Positions 35,343-43,606 of a DNA stretch of 64,000 bases are shown here, piece by piece. Made by a program: the position numbers and the translations under genes. Within the stretch, counting starts at the first letter, position 1, and each line of letters opens with the position of its first letter. Under the pieces are notes generated by a model, which saw nothing but the letters and a program-made list of their open reading frames with translations, was not told the origin of the DNA and did no database searches. Origin of the DNA: Nocardioides jishulii (GTDB lineage: Bacteria; Actinomycetota; Actinomycetes; Propionibacteriales; Nocardioidaceae); contig NZ_CP040748.1 in NCBI RefSeq assembly GCF_006007965.1, positions 806,001 to 870,000 of the forward strand, written 5' to 3'.

Positions 35343-36020
35343 TCAGTTCTTGGAGTGGGGCGGGTTCCAGCCAGCGTTGTGGGCCAAGCCCACGGCGCCG
35401 ATCTGCGAGCTGACCTCCAGCTTGGCGAGGATCGACTTCACCTGTGTGCGCACGGTGGCCTCGGAGACGACGGAGGCCTCCGCGATCTGACGCACCTGGC
35501 GGCCGTTCATCAGCTGGCCCAGCACCTCGGCCTCGCGGGCGGTGAGGCGGTTGAGCCTGTCGAGCAGGTCGGCGACCTGGGCGCGCTCCTCCTGCCAGTG
35601 GCGTACGAGGTCCTCGCGCTCCTCCAGCGTCATGACCGGGCGGCCCTCGCCGATGAGCCGGATGGTCGCCAGGATCTCGTTGAGCGGTGCCGTCTTCTCC
35701 ATGACCTTGCGCGCCCCGAGGCGGATGCACTGTCCCCACCGGGCACGGTCGTTGGAGCCGGTCAGCACCACGACGGCGGTGCCAGCGCGGGCGACGGGCT
35801 CGATGAGCCGGCTGCCGTCGGCGTTGCCGAGGTCGAGGTCGAGGAGGAGCACGTGCGGCTGGTGCTTCATCACCGCCGGCAACAGGGTGGTCGCGCTGTG
35901 GAGGTCGTCGGGCAGCGGGACCCTTCGTACCTCGTGCCCCTTGAGCTCCAGAGCGATCTGCAGTGACTCCGCGAAGAGCGTGTGATCCTCGATCACACAC
36001 ACGCGTGATGCGCCCCTCAT
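35343..36020 (-). CDS. LuxR-type response regulator
   Basis: The 225-residue protein has an N-terminal receiver (CVIEDHTLFAESLQIAL with acidic Glu-Asp, and LLLDLDL containing the likely phospho-acceptor Asp) and a C-terminal GerE helix-turn-helix (LTAREAEVLGQLMNGRQVRQIAE and EATVRTQVKSILAKLEV). No sensor kinase is nearby. It is followed by the glycosyltransferase pair in one operon and is divergent from a related regulator across 414 bases. That spacing and the shared motifs upstream suggest mutual or surface-polysaccharide control. Confidence 0.85.
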   Translation of the reverse strand: MRGASRVCVIEDHTLFAESLQIALELKGHEVRRVPLPDDLHSATTLLPAVMKHQPHVLLLDLDLGNADGSRLIEPVARAGTAVVVLTGSNDRARWGQCIRLGARKVMEKTAPLNEILATIRLIGEGRPVMTLEEREDLVRHWQEERAQVADLLDRLNRLTAREAEVLGQLMNGRQVRQIAEASVVSEATVRTQVKSILAKLEVSSQIGAVGLAHNAGWNPPHSKN

Positions 36021-36434
36021 GCCCCATGTCCTCCTGCATCCAGCTGACGTCTGTCGGTTTTCGATGCCACAGAACCTGCCGTTCGTGGTGTGTGGCAGAG
36101 CGTCAGCGCCCTCATGCTAGTGCTGAAGCCCCCAAATGTGGGGGCGAACTCACGCCCGGTCGGATCGGAGCAAGCGCCCGTCACCACCCCAGTCCTCCCC
36201 CCAGTTGTGCCGTGGAACGCGGGTGGCACGCGGGAGTCCCCGCGTGGACAGTACGGGGGAGCGTGCGGTGGCTTGCGCTGGTCTCATCCACAAGATGACC
36301 AATTCTGGGTAAATGTGTTCCGGGGCGACACGAGTTATCCCGACACCCACGCGCGTCCGACGACGGGATGCCAATCTTGTGCAGGTGGCCACCCGTGGCG
36401 GCGGAGCCCACGGACACGACGAGGGGCGTGAGTC
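36021..36434. other. Regulatory gap between two divergent LuxR regulators
   Basis: This 414-base non-coding stretch holds a 16-base palindrome-like CCCCCAAATGTGGGGG at 36129-36144, followed by a GGGCGAACTCACG element. Near 36299-36340 it holds CCAATTCTGGGTAA and CGAGTTATCC. The latter two resemble sites upstream of cpaF. No convincing gene is seen on either strand. Confidence 0.6.
36299..36340. promoter_or_regulatory. Operator-like element upstream of the second LuxR gene
   Basis: CCAATTCTGGGTAA at 36299-36312 and CGAGTTATCC at 36331-36340 are arranged as in the element upstream of cpaF. Spacing differs by two bases between the two sites. A regulator site is inferred; it lies about 95 bases before the ATG at 36435. 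Confidence 0.5.
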
Positions 36435-37130
36435 ATGGTGCAGGACGGGTCTCCCGTGCAGGGGGAAAGCCCACGCGTCGCTGTGCTCGCGGAGGGAAAG
36501 ATCGTCGGCGAGACGATCGTGCTCGCCCTGGAGGCGCACAGCCTGGAGGTCACCGACTTCCCCTACCCGCGCTCGCGGGTCGAGCTGCTCGAGACCCGCC
36601 GCGCGATCAGCTCCGCCGGGGCCAAGGTCGGCATCGTGGTCGCCGAGATCGACGACGTTGCGCAGTGGCGTGGCGTGATGTCGGTGATCGAGACGATCCC
36701 GCTGCGGTGGGTCCTGGTCACCGGCTCCTCCAACCCGCCCCGGTGGGGCGGTCTGCTCGCCGCGGGCTGCCAGGGCATCGTCTCGATGACCGAGGGGCTG
36801 GAGAGGCTTGCCAGCGCCGTACGCGCCGTCGCCCGCGGCGCCCCGGGCATGGACCCCGAGGTGCGGGCCAGGGCGCTCGAGGCGTGGGAGCGGCTGGGCC
36901 CCGCCCGTCGTGACCTGATCAAGCGCATCGCGGGGTTGTCGCCCCGTGAGTGGCAGGTCCTGGGGATGCTCAACGAAGGGCAGTCGATCACCACGATCGC
37001 CGACGCCGGCGGCGTCAGCGAGGGCACCGTGCGCAGCCAGGTCCGTGCCATCCGTCAGAAGCTCAACGTGAAGTCGCAGCTCGCGGCGGTCGCGGCCTAC
37101 CAGGAGGCCGTGGAGTTCGGCCGGACCTGA
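36435..37130 (+). CDS. LuxR-family regulator with receiver-like domain
   Basis: The 231-residue protein has a receiver-like N-terminal domain and a GerE helix-turn-helix at the C-terminus (LSPREWQVLGMLNEGQSITTIAD and EGTVRSQVRAIRQKLNV). The receiver seems degenerate: the strand that should carry the phospho-acceptor reads GIVVAEIDD, and the front acidic pair is missing (VAVLAEGKI). It may therefore act without phosphorylation. The GerE parts resemble the divergent neighbour, so the two are paralogues. The cpaF gene begins 138 bases downstream. The start ATG follows GAGGGG. Confidence 0.82.
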   Translation: MVQDGSPVQGESPRVAVLAEGKIVGETIVLALEAHSLEVTDFPYPRSRVELLETRRAISSAGAKVGIVVAEIDDVAQWRGVMSVIETIPLRWVLVTGSSNPPRWGGLLAAGCQGIVSMTEGLERLASAVRAVARGAPGMDPEVRARALEAWERLGPARRDLIKRIAGLSPREWQVLGMLNEGQSITTIADAGGVSEGTVRSQVRAIRQKLNVKSQLAAVAAYQEAVEFGRT

Positions 37131-37146
37131 GGTCGGCCACCCAATA

Positions 37147-37182
37147 GTGGGTAACTCGCGCCCTGTGGTGCGAGTTGTCCAC
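37147..37182. promoter_or_regulatory. Dyad operator upstream of the Tad operon
   Basis: GTGGGTAACTCGC (37147-37159) and GCGAGTTGTCCAC (37170-37182) form an inverted repeat with 11 of 13 matching bases and a 10-base centre. CCAATAGTGGGTAA begins at 37141. The dyad is about 87 bases before the cpaF ATG, a usual position for a regulator of that promoter. Confidence 0.65.
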
Positions 37183-37227
37183 AGATACGCCGTTCGGCGG
37201 ACGCGGGCAGGGTGCGTCTTCGTTAGC

Positions 37228-37258
37228 GTCCCGAGGGCCCTCCAGGACCTCTCGGGAC
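37228..37258 (+). promoter_or_regulatory. Leader hairpin next to the cpaF ribosome-binding site
   Basis: GTCCCGAG (37228-37235) and CTCGGGAC (37251-37258) are perfect 8-base arms around a 15-base loop. The right arm abuts the AGGA at 37259-37262, which lies 6 bases before the cpaF ATG. A stem here could hinder ribosome access. Confidence 0.5.
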
Positions 37259-37268
37259 AGGACCCTCC

Positions 37269-38546
37269 ATGACCACGACCCCGGTCACGTCGCGCGGCGC
37301 CATCGGCGCCCTCGACGCGGCGTTGCGTGACGCCGTACGCCGTGAGGGTGTCGACCCGCAGCGCGAGTCCGACGTCGTACGCCGCCTCGCCCGCCAGGTC
37401 GTACGCGACCACGACGACCGCTCGCTGAGCGGCGCGGGCGTCCCGGTCGAGGACCCGGTGGCGGTGGTCGAGGAGCTGGTCGCAGGGGTGGCCGGCTTCG
37501 GCCCGTTGCAGGCGTTGCTGGACGACCCGGACGTCGAGGAGATCTGGATCAACGACCCCAGTCGGGTCTTCGTCGCCCGGCACGGCCGCCACGAGCTGAC
37601 CGACGTGTTGCTCGACAAGGCGCAGGTCGACGAGCTGGTGGAGCGCATGCTCAAGTCGAGCGGGCGACGGCTGGACCTGAGCCGTCCCTTCGTCGACGCG
37701 ATGCTGCCGGGCGGGCACAGGTTGCACGTCGTGCTCGAGGGGATCAGCCGTGGCTTCTCGGCCGTCAACATCCGCAAGTTCCGCCTGCAGGCCGCGCGGC
37801 TCTCGGAGCTGGTCGAGCTGGGCAGCCTGACGCCGGAGGCCGCCGCGTTCCTGAGCGCCTCGGTCCGTGCCGGTCTCAACGTCCTGGTCGCTGGCGGCAC
37901 GCAGGCCGGCAAGACGACGCTCCTGAACTGCCTCGCGGCGGCGATCCCCGGTGGCGAGCGGGTGATCAGCGCCGAGGAGGTCTTCGAGCTGAAGTTCCCC
38001 CACCCCGACTGGGTGCCGATGCAGACCCGGCAGTCCGGGTTGGAGGGCACGGGCGAGATCAAGCTGCGAGAGCTGGTCAAGGAGGCGCTGCGCATGCGTC
38101 CCTCGCGGGTGCTGGTGGGGGAGGTCCGTGCGGAGGAGTGCCTCGACCTGCTGCTCGCCCTCAACTCCGGGTTGCCGGGCATGTGCACGCTCCACGCCAA
38201 CAGCGCCCGCGAGGCGCTCACCAAGATGTGCATGCTGCCGCTGCTCGCCGGGGAGAACATCTCCGCCAAGTTCGTGGTGCCGACGGTGGCGAACGCCGTG
38301 GACCTCGTCGTGCACCTCACCCTGGACGTCCACGGCAAGCGTCTGGTGTCCGAGGTCGTGGCCGTGCCGGGGCGCGTCGAGGACGACGTCATCGAGGTCG
38401 AGCCGATCTTCGAACGACGCGACGAAGGGCTGGTCTGGGTCGGCGGGGTCCCGCCTCGTCCCGAGCGCTACCGGCGCATCGGGGTCGACGTGCACGCTCT
38501 GCTCAACGGCGCCCACGCCGGGCGCAGGCCGGCGGGGGTCGGCTGA
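37269..38546 (+). CDS. cpaF: Tad pilus assembly ATPase CpaF/TadA
   Basis: The 425-residue type II/IV secretion ATPase has a Walker A GGTQAGKT at residues 209-216 (Lys215), the Asp box and Walker B-like RPSRVLVGEVRAEE, and a His box CTLHANSA. It hexamerises on the cytoplasmic membrane face and drives pilin export and pilus growth. Its length is normal for the family. It heads the operon cpaF-tadB-tadC-flp-tadE-like genes and overlaps the next gene (TGATG). The promoter region carries a dyad operator and a leader hairpin. Confidence 0.94.
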   Translation: MTTTPVTSRGAIGALDAALRDAVRREGVDPQRESDVVRRLARQVVRDHDDRSLSGAGVPVEDPVAVVEELVAGVAGFGPLQALLDDPDVEEIWINDPSRVFVARHGRHELTDVLLDKAQVDELVERMLKSSGRRLDLSRPFVDAMLPGGHRLHVVLEGISRGFSAVNIRKFRLQAARLSELVELGSLTPEAAAFLSASVRAGLNVLVAGGTQAGKTTLLNCLAAAIPGGERVISAEEVFELKFPHPDWVPMQTRQSGLEGTGEIKLRELVKEALRMRPSRVLVGEVRAEECLDLLLALNSGLPGMCTLHANSAREALTKMCMLPLLAGENISAKFVVPTVANAVDLVVHLTLDVHGKRLVSEVVAVPGRVEDDVIEVEPIFERRDEGLVWVGGVPPRPERYRRIGVDVHALLNGAHAGRRPAGVG

Positions 38547-39397
38547 TGGGGGCGCTCGTCGGTCTCGGCTTCGGGCTGGGCGCCCTGTTGGTCTGGGCGT
38601 CCTTCGCGCTGCCGCGTGCCGCGCGTACGGACGACACCCCCGGTCGGGCTGCTTCCTTGCTGGCGCGCGCCGGGATGGGCAGTGTGTCGGTCAGCAGCCT
38701 CACCGGGCTCTCCATCGCCCTGGGCGCGGTGGCCTTCCTGGTGGTGCAGGTGGTCTCGCAGACGCTCCCGGTCGCCCTGGTCTTCGGCCTCATCGCCTCC
38801 GCCGCCCCCACGGCTGCCGTCCAGCGCCGGGCGCGGGTGCGACAGCAGGAGTTCGCGCAGGTCTGGCCCGAGGCCGTCGACAACCTGGCCTCGGCCGTCC
38901 GCGCCGGTCTCTCCCTGCCCGACGCACTGATCAGCCTGTCCCGCAACGGCCCGGTGCCGCTGCGTGACGCGTTCACCCAGTTCGGCATCGACTACCACGT
39001 CAGCGGTCGCTTCGGGGAGTCGCTCGACCGGCTGAAGGAACGTCTGGCCGACCCGGTGGGCGACCGCATGGTCGAAGGCCTGCGGGTGGCGCGGGAGGTC
39101 GGAGGGGGAGACCTCGGTCGGCTCCTGCGCAACCTCTCGCACTACCTGCGCGAGGAGGCCCGGACCCGCTCCGAGCTGGAGGCTCGTCAGGCGTGGACGG
39201 TCAACGGGGCCAGGCTCGCGGTCTCCGCGCCCTGGGTCGTGCTGTTGATCATGTCCTTCCAGTCCGACGTGATCACCCGCTACTCGTCCGCCACCGGGGT
39301 GCTGGTGCTCGGCGTGGGTGCTGCGGCCTGCCTCGCGGCGTACTCCCTGATGACCCGCATCGGTCGTCTTCCGGTCGAGCGAAGGATCCTGGCATGA
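38546..39397 (+). CDS. tadB: TadB-like pilus inner-membrane platform protein
   Basis: The 283-residue protein has two N-terminal hydrophobic helices (about 2-20 and 53-87), a cytoplasmic type II secretion F domain (about 115-245; QVWPEAVDNLASAVRAGLSLPDAL and GGGDLGRLLRNLSHYLREEARTR) and two C-terminal helices. It forms the platform that couples CpaF to pilin. The ATG at 38546 overlaps the cpaF stop, and its stop overlaps the tadC ATG (ATGA), so translation is coupled. Confidence 0.88.
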   Translation: MGALVGLGFGLGALLVWASFALPRAARTDDTPGRAASLLARAGMGSVSVSSLTGLSIALGAVAFLVVQVVSQTLPVALVFGLIASAAPTAAVQRRARVRQQEFAQVWPEAVDNLASAVRAGLSLPDALISLSRNGPVPLRDAFTQFGIDYHVSGRFGESLDRLKERLADPVGDRMVEGLRVAREVGGGDLGRLLRNLSHYLREEARTRSELEARQAWTVNGARLAVSAPWVVLLIMSFQSDVITRYSSATGVLVLGVGAAACLAAYSLMTRIGRLPVERRILA

Positions 39398-40362
39398 CGC
39401 CCGCGACGGCCGGGGCTCTCGTCGGCGCCCTGGGCGGCGTGGGCCTGCTCCTCGTCGTTGCCCGGGTCGTGGCGATCCGGCGTACGTCGCTCGACCTGCG
39501 CGTGCTGCCCTGGGTCCAGGACCTGCCGCGCCTGGACCACGCCGCCGGTCCCGTCCGCCGTCTGGTTGCGCCGTCACCTGACCTCCCCACGGCCTCACCC
39601 CTGGCCGCGGCGTCGGGCTTGCTGGCGCCCGCGCTGCGCCGGGCGGCCGATGCCGTCGACGGCGTGCTCGGCGGAGGTGTGTCGGTCCAGCGTCGTCTGC
39701 AGCGCGCCGGACTGGAGACGACGGTCCAGGAGTTCCGGGTCGAGCAGGTCATCTGGGGGCTGGTGGCGTTCGCCATGATCGCCGCTTGGCGGGTGGTGGC
39801 AGCGCTCGGCGGTGACACCCGGGTCGTCCCCGCGCTCCTGCTCTGCGGGTGCGCCTTCGTCGGTGGAGTCATCGCCCGGGACCAGCGCCTGAGCAGCCAG
39901 GCGACGACGCGGGACCGGGCGATCCTGGCGGAGTTCCCGGTGCTGGCCGAGCTGCTGGCCCTGGCCGTGGCCTCGGGCGAGGGGCCGGTCGCGGCCCTGG
40001 ACCGGGTCGTGGCGCGCAGCACCGGTGAGCTGTCGCAGGACCTGGGCCGGGTGCTGGCCGAGATCCGCACCGGCGAACCGGTCGTGGTGGCCTTCGACCG
40101 ACTCTCGCGCACCACGGGCGTCCCGATGGTGGCCCAGTTCTCGCAAGGTCTTTCCATCGCCCTCGAGCGCGGCACCCCGCTCGCCGACGTGCTGCACGCA
40201 CAGGCGGGCGACGTACGCGAGGCCGGGCGCCGAGCGCTCATCGAGTCGGCCGCGCGGCGCGAGGTCTTCATGCTCGTGCCCGTCGTCTTCCTGGTGCTGC
40301 CGATCGTCATCCTCTTCGCCCTCTATCCGGGGCTGGTCGGCCTGCGGATCACCACGCCCTGA
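39394..40362 (+). CDS. tadC: TadC-like pilus inner-membrane platform protein
   Basis: The 322-residue protein has an N-terminal helix (about 6-28), further helices at about 115-155, an F domain with LAEFPVLAELLALAVASGEGPVAALDRV and SRTTGVPMVAQFSQGLSIALERGTPLADVL, and a C-terminal helix. With TadB it makes the platform pair of a Flp/Tad system. Its ATG overlaps the tadB stop. The next start lies 63 bases downstream, with AT-rich sequence that could hold a second promoter for the pilin. Confidence 0.87.
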   Translation: MTPATAGALVGALGGVGLLLVVARVVAIRRTSLDLRVLPWVQDLPRLDHAAGPVRRLVAPSPDLPTASPLAAASGLLAPALRRAADAVDGVLGGGVSVQRRLQRAGLETTVQEFRVEQVIWGLVAFAMIAAWRVVAALGGDTRVVPALLLCGCAFVGGVIARDQRLSSQATTRDRAILAEFPVLAELLALAVASGEGPVAALDRVVARSTGELSQDLGRVLAEIRTGEPVVVAFDRLSRTTGVPMVAQFSQGLSIALERGTPLADVLHAQAGDVREAGRRALIESAARREVFMLVPVVFLVLPIVILFALYPGLVGLRITTP

Positions 40363-40425
40363 CTCAACCCATCTCTCTCACCATCCGCCCACACGTCGCA
40401 CCACCCACACCATCTCGGAGGAACC

Positions 40426-40647
40426 ATGCAGATCCCGCGTCTCGACCACGTCCACCGCGTTGACCTCGCGGTGCGCGTCACCGCCCACCTTCTCGGCCTC
40501 CACGACCGCCGCGACGAGCGCGGTGACGTCCCGGGCTGGGTGATGATCACCGTGATGACCGTCGGCCTGGTCGCCGGACTCCAGCTCTTCATCGGTCCCG
40601 AGCTCGAGTCGATGCTGCGCGCGGCGCTCGGCAAGGTCACCAACTGA
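40426..40647 (+). CDS. Flp-type pilin-like protein
   Basis: The 73-residue protein has a basic/hydrophilic N-terminus ending in DERGDVPGW and then a hydrophobic helix (VMITVMTVGLVAGLQLFI) and a short polar tail. This fits the small actinobacterial Flp pilins, whose leader is cut before the helix by a prepilin peptidase; that peptidase is not in the window. Its position between tadC and TadE-like genes supports the call. The start is preceded by CGGAGGAACC. It would be the major fibre subunit. Confidence 0.82.
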   Translation: MQIPRLDHVHRVDLAVRVTAHLLGLHDRRDERGDVPGWVMITVMTVGLVAGLQLFIGPELESMLRAALGKVTN

Positions 40648-40648
40648 C

Positions 40649-41056
40649 GTGGCGCGGTTCCGGGAGCGTGGCGAGCACGGGTCGGCCGTCGTCGACTTCG
40701 TGCTCGTGATGGTGCTCCTGGTGCCGCTCGTGCTGGGCGTCATGCAGCTGGCCCTCGTGCTGCACGTGCGCAACACGGTCGCGCTCGCCGCCTCCGAGGG
40801 TGCTCGTCACGCGGCGGCGTGGGAGTCCACCCCCGAGGACGGGTTGGCCCGCACGCGTGACCAGTGGGACGGAGCCGTGGCCCAGCGGTTCGTGAAGGCG
40901 ACCCGCATCGAGGTGAGCGAGTTCGCGGGGGCACCTGCCTACCGCGTCGAGATCGACGTGGCGGTGCCAGCGCTCGGCCTCGGCGGGCCGGCGGTGTCGT
41001 TCACGGTCTCCGGCAACGCGGTGATCGAACCCGATCCCACGGGAGCGGTGCCGTGA
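40649..41056 (+). CDS. TadE-family pseudopilin
   Basis: The 135-residue protein opens GEHGSAVVDFVLVMVLLVPLVLGVMQLAL, the TadE N-terminal pattern of a Gly/Glu before a long hydrophobic helix. A soluble domain with ASEGARHAAAW follows. TadE-like minor pilins need prepilin processing and assist fibre assembly. The GTG at 40649 starts one base after the pilin stop. The stop overlaps the next gene (GTGA). Confidence 0.85.
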   Translation: MARFRERGEHGSAVVDFVLVMVLLVPLVLGVMQLALVLHVRNTVALAASEGARHAAAWESTPEDGLARTRDQWDGAVAQRFVKATRIEVSEFAGAPAYRVEIDVAVPALGLGGPAVSFTVSGNAVIEPDPTGAVP

Positions 41057-41493
41057 GACGTCGCGACGAAAGCGGCAGCGGGATCGTCGAGTTCATCTGG
41101 CTCGGGATCCTGCTCATCGTCCCGCTGGTGTGGGTCATCCTCTCGGTCTTCGAGGTCCAGCGCGGCGCCTTCGCCGTGAGCGCGGCCGCGCGGGCGGCGG
41201 GACGGGCGTACGTCCTCGCCCCCGACGAGGCCACCGCCCGTGCCCGTGCGACCGAGGCGGCGCGACAGACCCTCAAGGACCAGGGCGGTCCCGACATGCC
41301 ACTCGACGTCGAGGTCGACTGCAGCCTCGGCGCCGGCCGGTGCCTGGCTGGTACGTCCGTGGTCACCGTGACGATCAGCTCCGGTGTCACCTTGCCGATG
41401 GTGCCGGAGATCTTCCGCCGGGGGCGGACGGACTTCGACCTGCAGGCACGGCACCGGGTGCCGATCGGGCAGTACGTCGAGGGCGCCCCGTGA
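41053..41493 (+). CDS. TadE/TadF-like pseudopilin
   Basis: The 146-residue protein starts with a short basic segment and SGSGIVEFIWLGILLIVPLVWVILSVFEVQ, a pilin-like helix with Glu at the usual position. A domain with SAAARAAGRAYVLA and two Cys (DCSLGAGRC, possible disulphide) follows. The GTG at 41053 overlaps the preceding stop. It is probably a minor pilin or tip subunit of the same system. Confidence 0.83.
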   Translation: MRRRDESGSGIVEFIWLGILLIVPLVWVILSVFEVQRGAFAVSAAARAAGRAYVLAPDEATARARATEAARQTLKDQGGPDMPLDVEVDCSLGAGRCLAGTSVVTVTISSGVTLPMVPEIFRRGRTDFDLQARHRVPIGQYVEGAP

Positions 41494-41945
41494 GCGGCAA
41501 GAGGAACAGGGCCCGCCGCGACGAGCGGGGCTCGGTGACCCCGATGATCATCGGTTTCGCCGCCGTCCTGCTCGTCCTGGTCGCGGTAGTCGTTGATGCT
41601 TCGGCTGCCTACCTCCAGCGGCAGGGGCTGACGACCATCGCCGACGGCGCCGCCCTCCAGGGTGCCGACCTGGGGTCGGTGAGCGCCTACACCGACGGCA
41701 TCCCCGAGGGACGCCTGTCGCAGAGCGCGGAGCAGGTGCACGCCGCGGTGGGGGAGCACCTCGCCGCGGTCGGGGCGTACGACACCTATCCGGGTCTGAC
41801 CCACGGTGTCGACGTCGATGCTGCCGCCGGAGTCGTCACCGTGACGCTGCGTGCGCCACTGGACCTGCCGCTCGCGGTGCCCGGGGTCGAGGACGACCCG
41901 GTGATCGTGGCGAGAGGCCGGGCCGCGGTGACGGTGCAGCGCTGA
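41490..41945 (+). CDS. TadG-like/Flp pilus-assembly protein (TadE-like helper)
   Basis: The 151-residue protein has DERGSVTPMIIGFAAVLLVLVAVVVDASAAYLQRQ, which is the opening of putative Flp pilus-assembly TadG-like proteins, and a domain beginning TTIADGAALQGAD. Length is shorter than full TadG, whose large C-terminal domain is absent. The GTG overlaps the previous stop. The operon ends here; the CU044_5270-type gene is convergent, 16 bases on. Confidence 0.83.
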   Translation: MSGKRNRARRDERGSVTPMIIGFAAVLLVLVAVVVDASAAYLQRQGLTTIADGAALQGADLGSVSAYTDGIPEGRLSQSAEQVHAAVGEHLAAVGAYDTYPGLTHGVDVDAAAGVVTVTLRAPLDLPLAVPGVEDDPVIVARGRAAVTVQR

Positions 41946-41961
41946 GTCAGCCTTGGGTGGT

Positions 41962-42909
41962 TCACCTCTCGTCGGCCGGTGGCGCGTGCCCGTCGTTGTA
42001 CACCCGGCCGTCGTCCTTGTGGGCCGCGAAGTCGCGGAGCACGTCGGCGGGGATCTCCTCGACCACCTCGACCAGGGTGGTCTCAAGTTCGTAGGTCCCC
42101 CCGAGGTCGGAGTCGTACTCGGAGATGGTGCGTGCGGTCTCGCGGTCGATCACCATGCTCTCGGTGGAGATGAGGTCGAACCAGTAGCGGTTGAAGCTGA
42201 CCTCGATGGCCTCGCGCCCGCGGACGGTGACGTCCTTGGTCTCGACGCCGTCGACATCGGCGAGCACCTCGAGCGCGGCGGCGAGGGTCTTCGGCGGTAG
42301 CAGGTTGGAGTACACCCAGTCGGTGATGGCGACGAAGATGGCTTCCTCGTGCGAGTTGGAGCCTGACACGGTGCGGTCGAGGTGGGCGCGGAGGTCGGAT
42401 GCGCTGTCGGGCAGCTCCGCAGCAAGCTCGGGGCTGTGCCCATCGTTCTTGGGGAGCACCATGTAGTCCGTCCAACCGGCTGAGGGTCGGGTGTCGATGA
42501 CCCAGACGACGCCGTCCCACCGCACCCACTGTTCGCGGTGGGTGTCGAGCGTGCGCCCGTCGCCGAAGAGGCGGCTGTTGCGCTGGAGGGCCTCGGTCTT
42601 CACGTGCAGGAAGGTCCCGGGAGTGATTGCGGGCCCATCGGAGTTGGCGGCGACCATCGCGAGCTCGGTCAGGTCAGCGCGGGCGGCGCTCCCGTCCGAC
42701 CCCGCGAGAACGGGGACGATCACGACGCCAGCGATGGTGGCTGCGACCGCCGCGAGGACGCGACGACGTCTGTGGGGCGGACGCGCTCGTGGGGTCGTTT
42801 CGCGAGCGACGTCAGCCTTGATGCGCTCGAGTACGTCGGCTGGGAGGCGGGAGTCCAGAGCGGCCTGGGTCGGGCGGGCTGCTTCGAGCCGATCGAGGAG
42901 GTCGGTCAT
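41962..42909 (-). CDS. CU044_5270-like membrane protein
   Basis: The 315-residue protein has an N-terminal soluble part (1-45), a basic segment, one transmembrane helix (about 50-72) and an extracytoplasmic domain rich in Asp/Glu and strand-like segments such as EQWVRWDGVVWVIDT. The layout matches the CU044_5270 family found beside ECF sigma factors in actinobacteria. It may act like an anti-sigma or sensor partner. Its ATG overlaps the sigma-factor stop, so the pair is co-translated. No zinc motif is visible. Confidence 0.75.
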   Translation of the reverse strand: MTDLLDRLEAARPTQAALDSRLPADVLERIKADVARETTPRARPPHRRRRVLAAVAATIAGVVIVPVLAGSDGSAARADLTELAMVAANSDGPAITPGTFLHVKTEALQRNSRLFGDGRTLDTHREQWVRWDGVVWVIDTRPSAGWTDYMVLPKNDGHSPELAAELPDSASDLRAHLDRTVSGSNSHEEAIFVAITDWVYSNLLPPKTLAAALEVLADVDGVETKDVTVRGREAIEVSFNRYWFDLISTESMVIDRETARTISEYDSDLGGTYELETTLVEVVEEIPADVLRDFAAHKDDGRVYNDGHAPPADER

Positions 42910-43442
42910 GGTGTCACTCCGATGCGGTGGCGGGCCCCGGCGACGGGCACGGGGACGAGGTGAAGGGTGAGGCGCTGCCGCGCGCGGTGCAGGCGTACGG
43001 CGAGCGTGCGACGTGAGATGCCGAGGGCGGCGCCTGCCTGTTCCGGCGTGAGTCCGTCCCAGGCGACGAGTAGGAGCAGGTCGCGGTCGGACTCCGAGAG
43101 GTGGGCGAGGGCGGACAGGCATGCGTCGCGTTCGGCGAAGATGGTCTCGGGCGAATCCGATGTGTCCGCGCACCAGTAGGTGCGGACCGCCTCGCGCCAG
43201 TACCTGTCGTAGCTGGCGTCGCGGCGGCGTTGGTTGGCCGCGATCTTGCGCACGGTGCCGACGAGCCAGGCGTACGCCTCGCCGGCGTCGTCGGGGAAAT
43301 CGTGTTGTCGGCGAACGGCGACCACGAAGGCCTCGGACACCAGGTCCTCGGCAAGCTCAGGCGGGCCGTACCTGCGGGCGTAGGCGAACAGTCGGGCAGC
43401 GTGCGACTCGAACACCGCGCCCACCCGATCGTCGCTCGTCAT
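42906..43442 (-). CDS. ECF RNA polymerase sigma factor
   Basis: The product (about 178 residues) has region 2 (ARLFAYARRYGPPELAEDLVSEAFVVAV) and region 4 (LSESDRDLLLLVAWDGLTPEQAGAALGISRRTLAVRLHRARQRL). It belongs with the ECF factors that pair with CU044_5270-type proteins. The start is ATG at 43442 or an in-frame GTG three codons earlier; neither is clearly better. There is no recognisable own-type promoter motif in the 155 bases upstream. It probably controls a small regulon together with its partner. Confidence 0.88.
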   Translation of the reverse strand: MTSDDRVGAVFESHAARLFAYARRYGPPELAEDLVSEAFVVAVRRQHDFPDDAGEAYAWLVGTVRKIAANQRRRDASYDRYWREAVRTYWCADTSDSPETIFAERDACLSALAHLSESDRDLLLLVAWDGLTPEQAGAALGISRRTLAVRLHRARQRLTLHLVPVPVAGARHRIGVTP

Positions 43443-43606
43443 CTCTTTCACACCTATGTCATGTCGCGAGGGCTCGCGGGATTACAGCGAACCATGGCGG
43501 CGACCGGTCGCCAGGCCAATCCGGCACGAAAGGCCCCGCGCATGCAGCATGGGTCGACATCCCCGGTACGGTGCCAAGACTCACGACCTCTGCGACAGGG
43601 ACACAC

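Noticed and set aside
36021..36434. A gene or small RNA in the 414-base gap between LuxR genes
   Set aside because: No frame with codon bias and no clear promoter plus terminator pair; only operator-like repeats are supported.
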